From Anaeromyces robustus (Eukaryota; Neocallimastigomycota; Neocallimastigomycetes; Neocallimastigales; Neocallimastigaceae), in NCBI GenBank assembly GCA_002104895.1, contig MCFG01000643.1, forward strand, positions 1 through 20,040: a DNA stretch of 20,040 nt, given 5' to 3'. Made by a program: the position numbers and the translations under genes. Within the stretch, counting starts at the first letter, position 1, and the number at the start of each line of letters is the position of its first letter. The notes below the pieces were generated by a model. That model saw only the letters and a list, made by a program, of their open reading frames with translations, had not been told where the DNA came from and searched no databases. Below are positions 19,563 through 20,040 of the stretch, in pieces.

Positions 19563-19571
19563 AAGAGGAAG
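19563..19571 (-). promoter_or_regulatory. pyrimidine tract upstream of RPS16, TOP-like start candidate
   Basis: CTTCCTCTT on the minus strand is a run of nine pyrimidines starting with C, about 22 bases upstream of the proposed leader splice donor. It is one of few C-rich strings in the flank. A transcription start here would give a 5'-TOP-like mRNA end; this is inference. Confidence 0.3.
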
Positions 19572-20040
19572 TATTAAATTCAAATTTTTTAATGTTGTTT
19601 TTGTTACTTCACAAAAAATTGTATGGCTTTGAAAAATAGAGATATATGATTGGATAATTTCAATTTTTAAATACTAAACAGCAAATTTATATTGATTCAT
19701 TACATTGTATAATATATATTTAATATAATTAACACAGAATAATAAATAAATACATTATGTATTAAATTTGTAATAAAAATATATTCTATTATATTATAGT
19801 AATAATATTTATTATATGGTTTTTTCTTTATTTTATTATTATATTTATAATTATATATTATTTAATAATATAATTATAATTATTTGCATTATGATTTAAA
19901 TTTTATTAAAGGATTTCAGGAAATATATCAATTTATATATGTTTTTAAGTAAATAAATAAATAAATAAATAAAAATAATGTATATAAAAAATATATATGA
20001 AAGCTAAATAGTTATTGATTGTACAATTAATAAAATTAAC
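19572..20040. other. AT-rich upstream flank of RPS16
   Basis: There is no open frame or exon on either strand. It presumably contains the RPS16 promoter in its first few hundred bases. A short AAAT array lies at 19950-19975. No specific factor site can be supported. Confidence 0.6.

Noticed and set aside
1-20040. CRISPR arrays, bacterial operons, Shine-Dalgarno sites, phage or IS genes
   Set aside because: The window is eukaryotic by its introns and gene content; regular repeats are micro- and minisatellites without unique spacers.

Overview
The window looks like nuclear DNA from a very AT-rich fungus, most likely an anaerobic gut fungus (Neocallimastigomycota). The evidence is long A/T-only stretches with many homopolymers and ATT repeats, spliceosomal introns with GTAAGT-like donors and TAG/CAG acceptors, the standard genetic code, islands of higher GC only where genes lie, and fungal-type versions of RAD54, the Qb-SNARE Bos1/GOSR2, elongin C and ribosomal protein S16. 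The phylum is an inference; a different AT-rich lineage is not formally excluded.

Layout. Positions 1-42 may hold the 3' end of a gene on the + strand. 43-1511 is repeat-rich and noncoding. 1512-2789 (minus) encodes a small secreted Cys-rich protein with two internal repeats; its first repeat is split by about 550 bp that begin with a tRNA-like pol III promoter head. 3952-4972 (minus) is the 5' part of an SLC30A9/ZnT9-type zinc transporter gene that stops abruptly after the start of the first transmembrane region. 4973-7817 is mostly empty, but 6759-7210 is a compact island with a tandem repeat containing a 52-T tract, a short relic with coding-like composition, and a tRNA-like D arm.

7818-11690 (plus) is a complete ten-exon RAD54 recombination ATPase gene (792 aa). 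12837-13722 (minus) is a complete three-exon elongin C gene (111 aa). 15125-17021 (plus) is a six-exon Bos1/GOSR2 SNARE gene (216 aa if one extra A in an A6 run is discounted). 18453-19269 (minus) is a four-exon RPS16 gene (140 aa) with a likely 5' UTR intron and a pyrimidine-rich (TOP-like) tract upstream.

The complete genes are unrelated housekeeping functions (DNA repair, ubiquitin-ligase/transcription adaptor, ER-Golgi fusion, translation), as expected for a eukaryotic chromosome without operons. The unusual material is in the left half: the interrupted secreted-protein gene, diverged direct repeats flanking it, the truncated transporter, and the 6.8-7.2 kb island. I saw no strong candidate for a wholly new multi-gene system.
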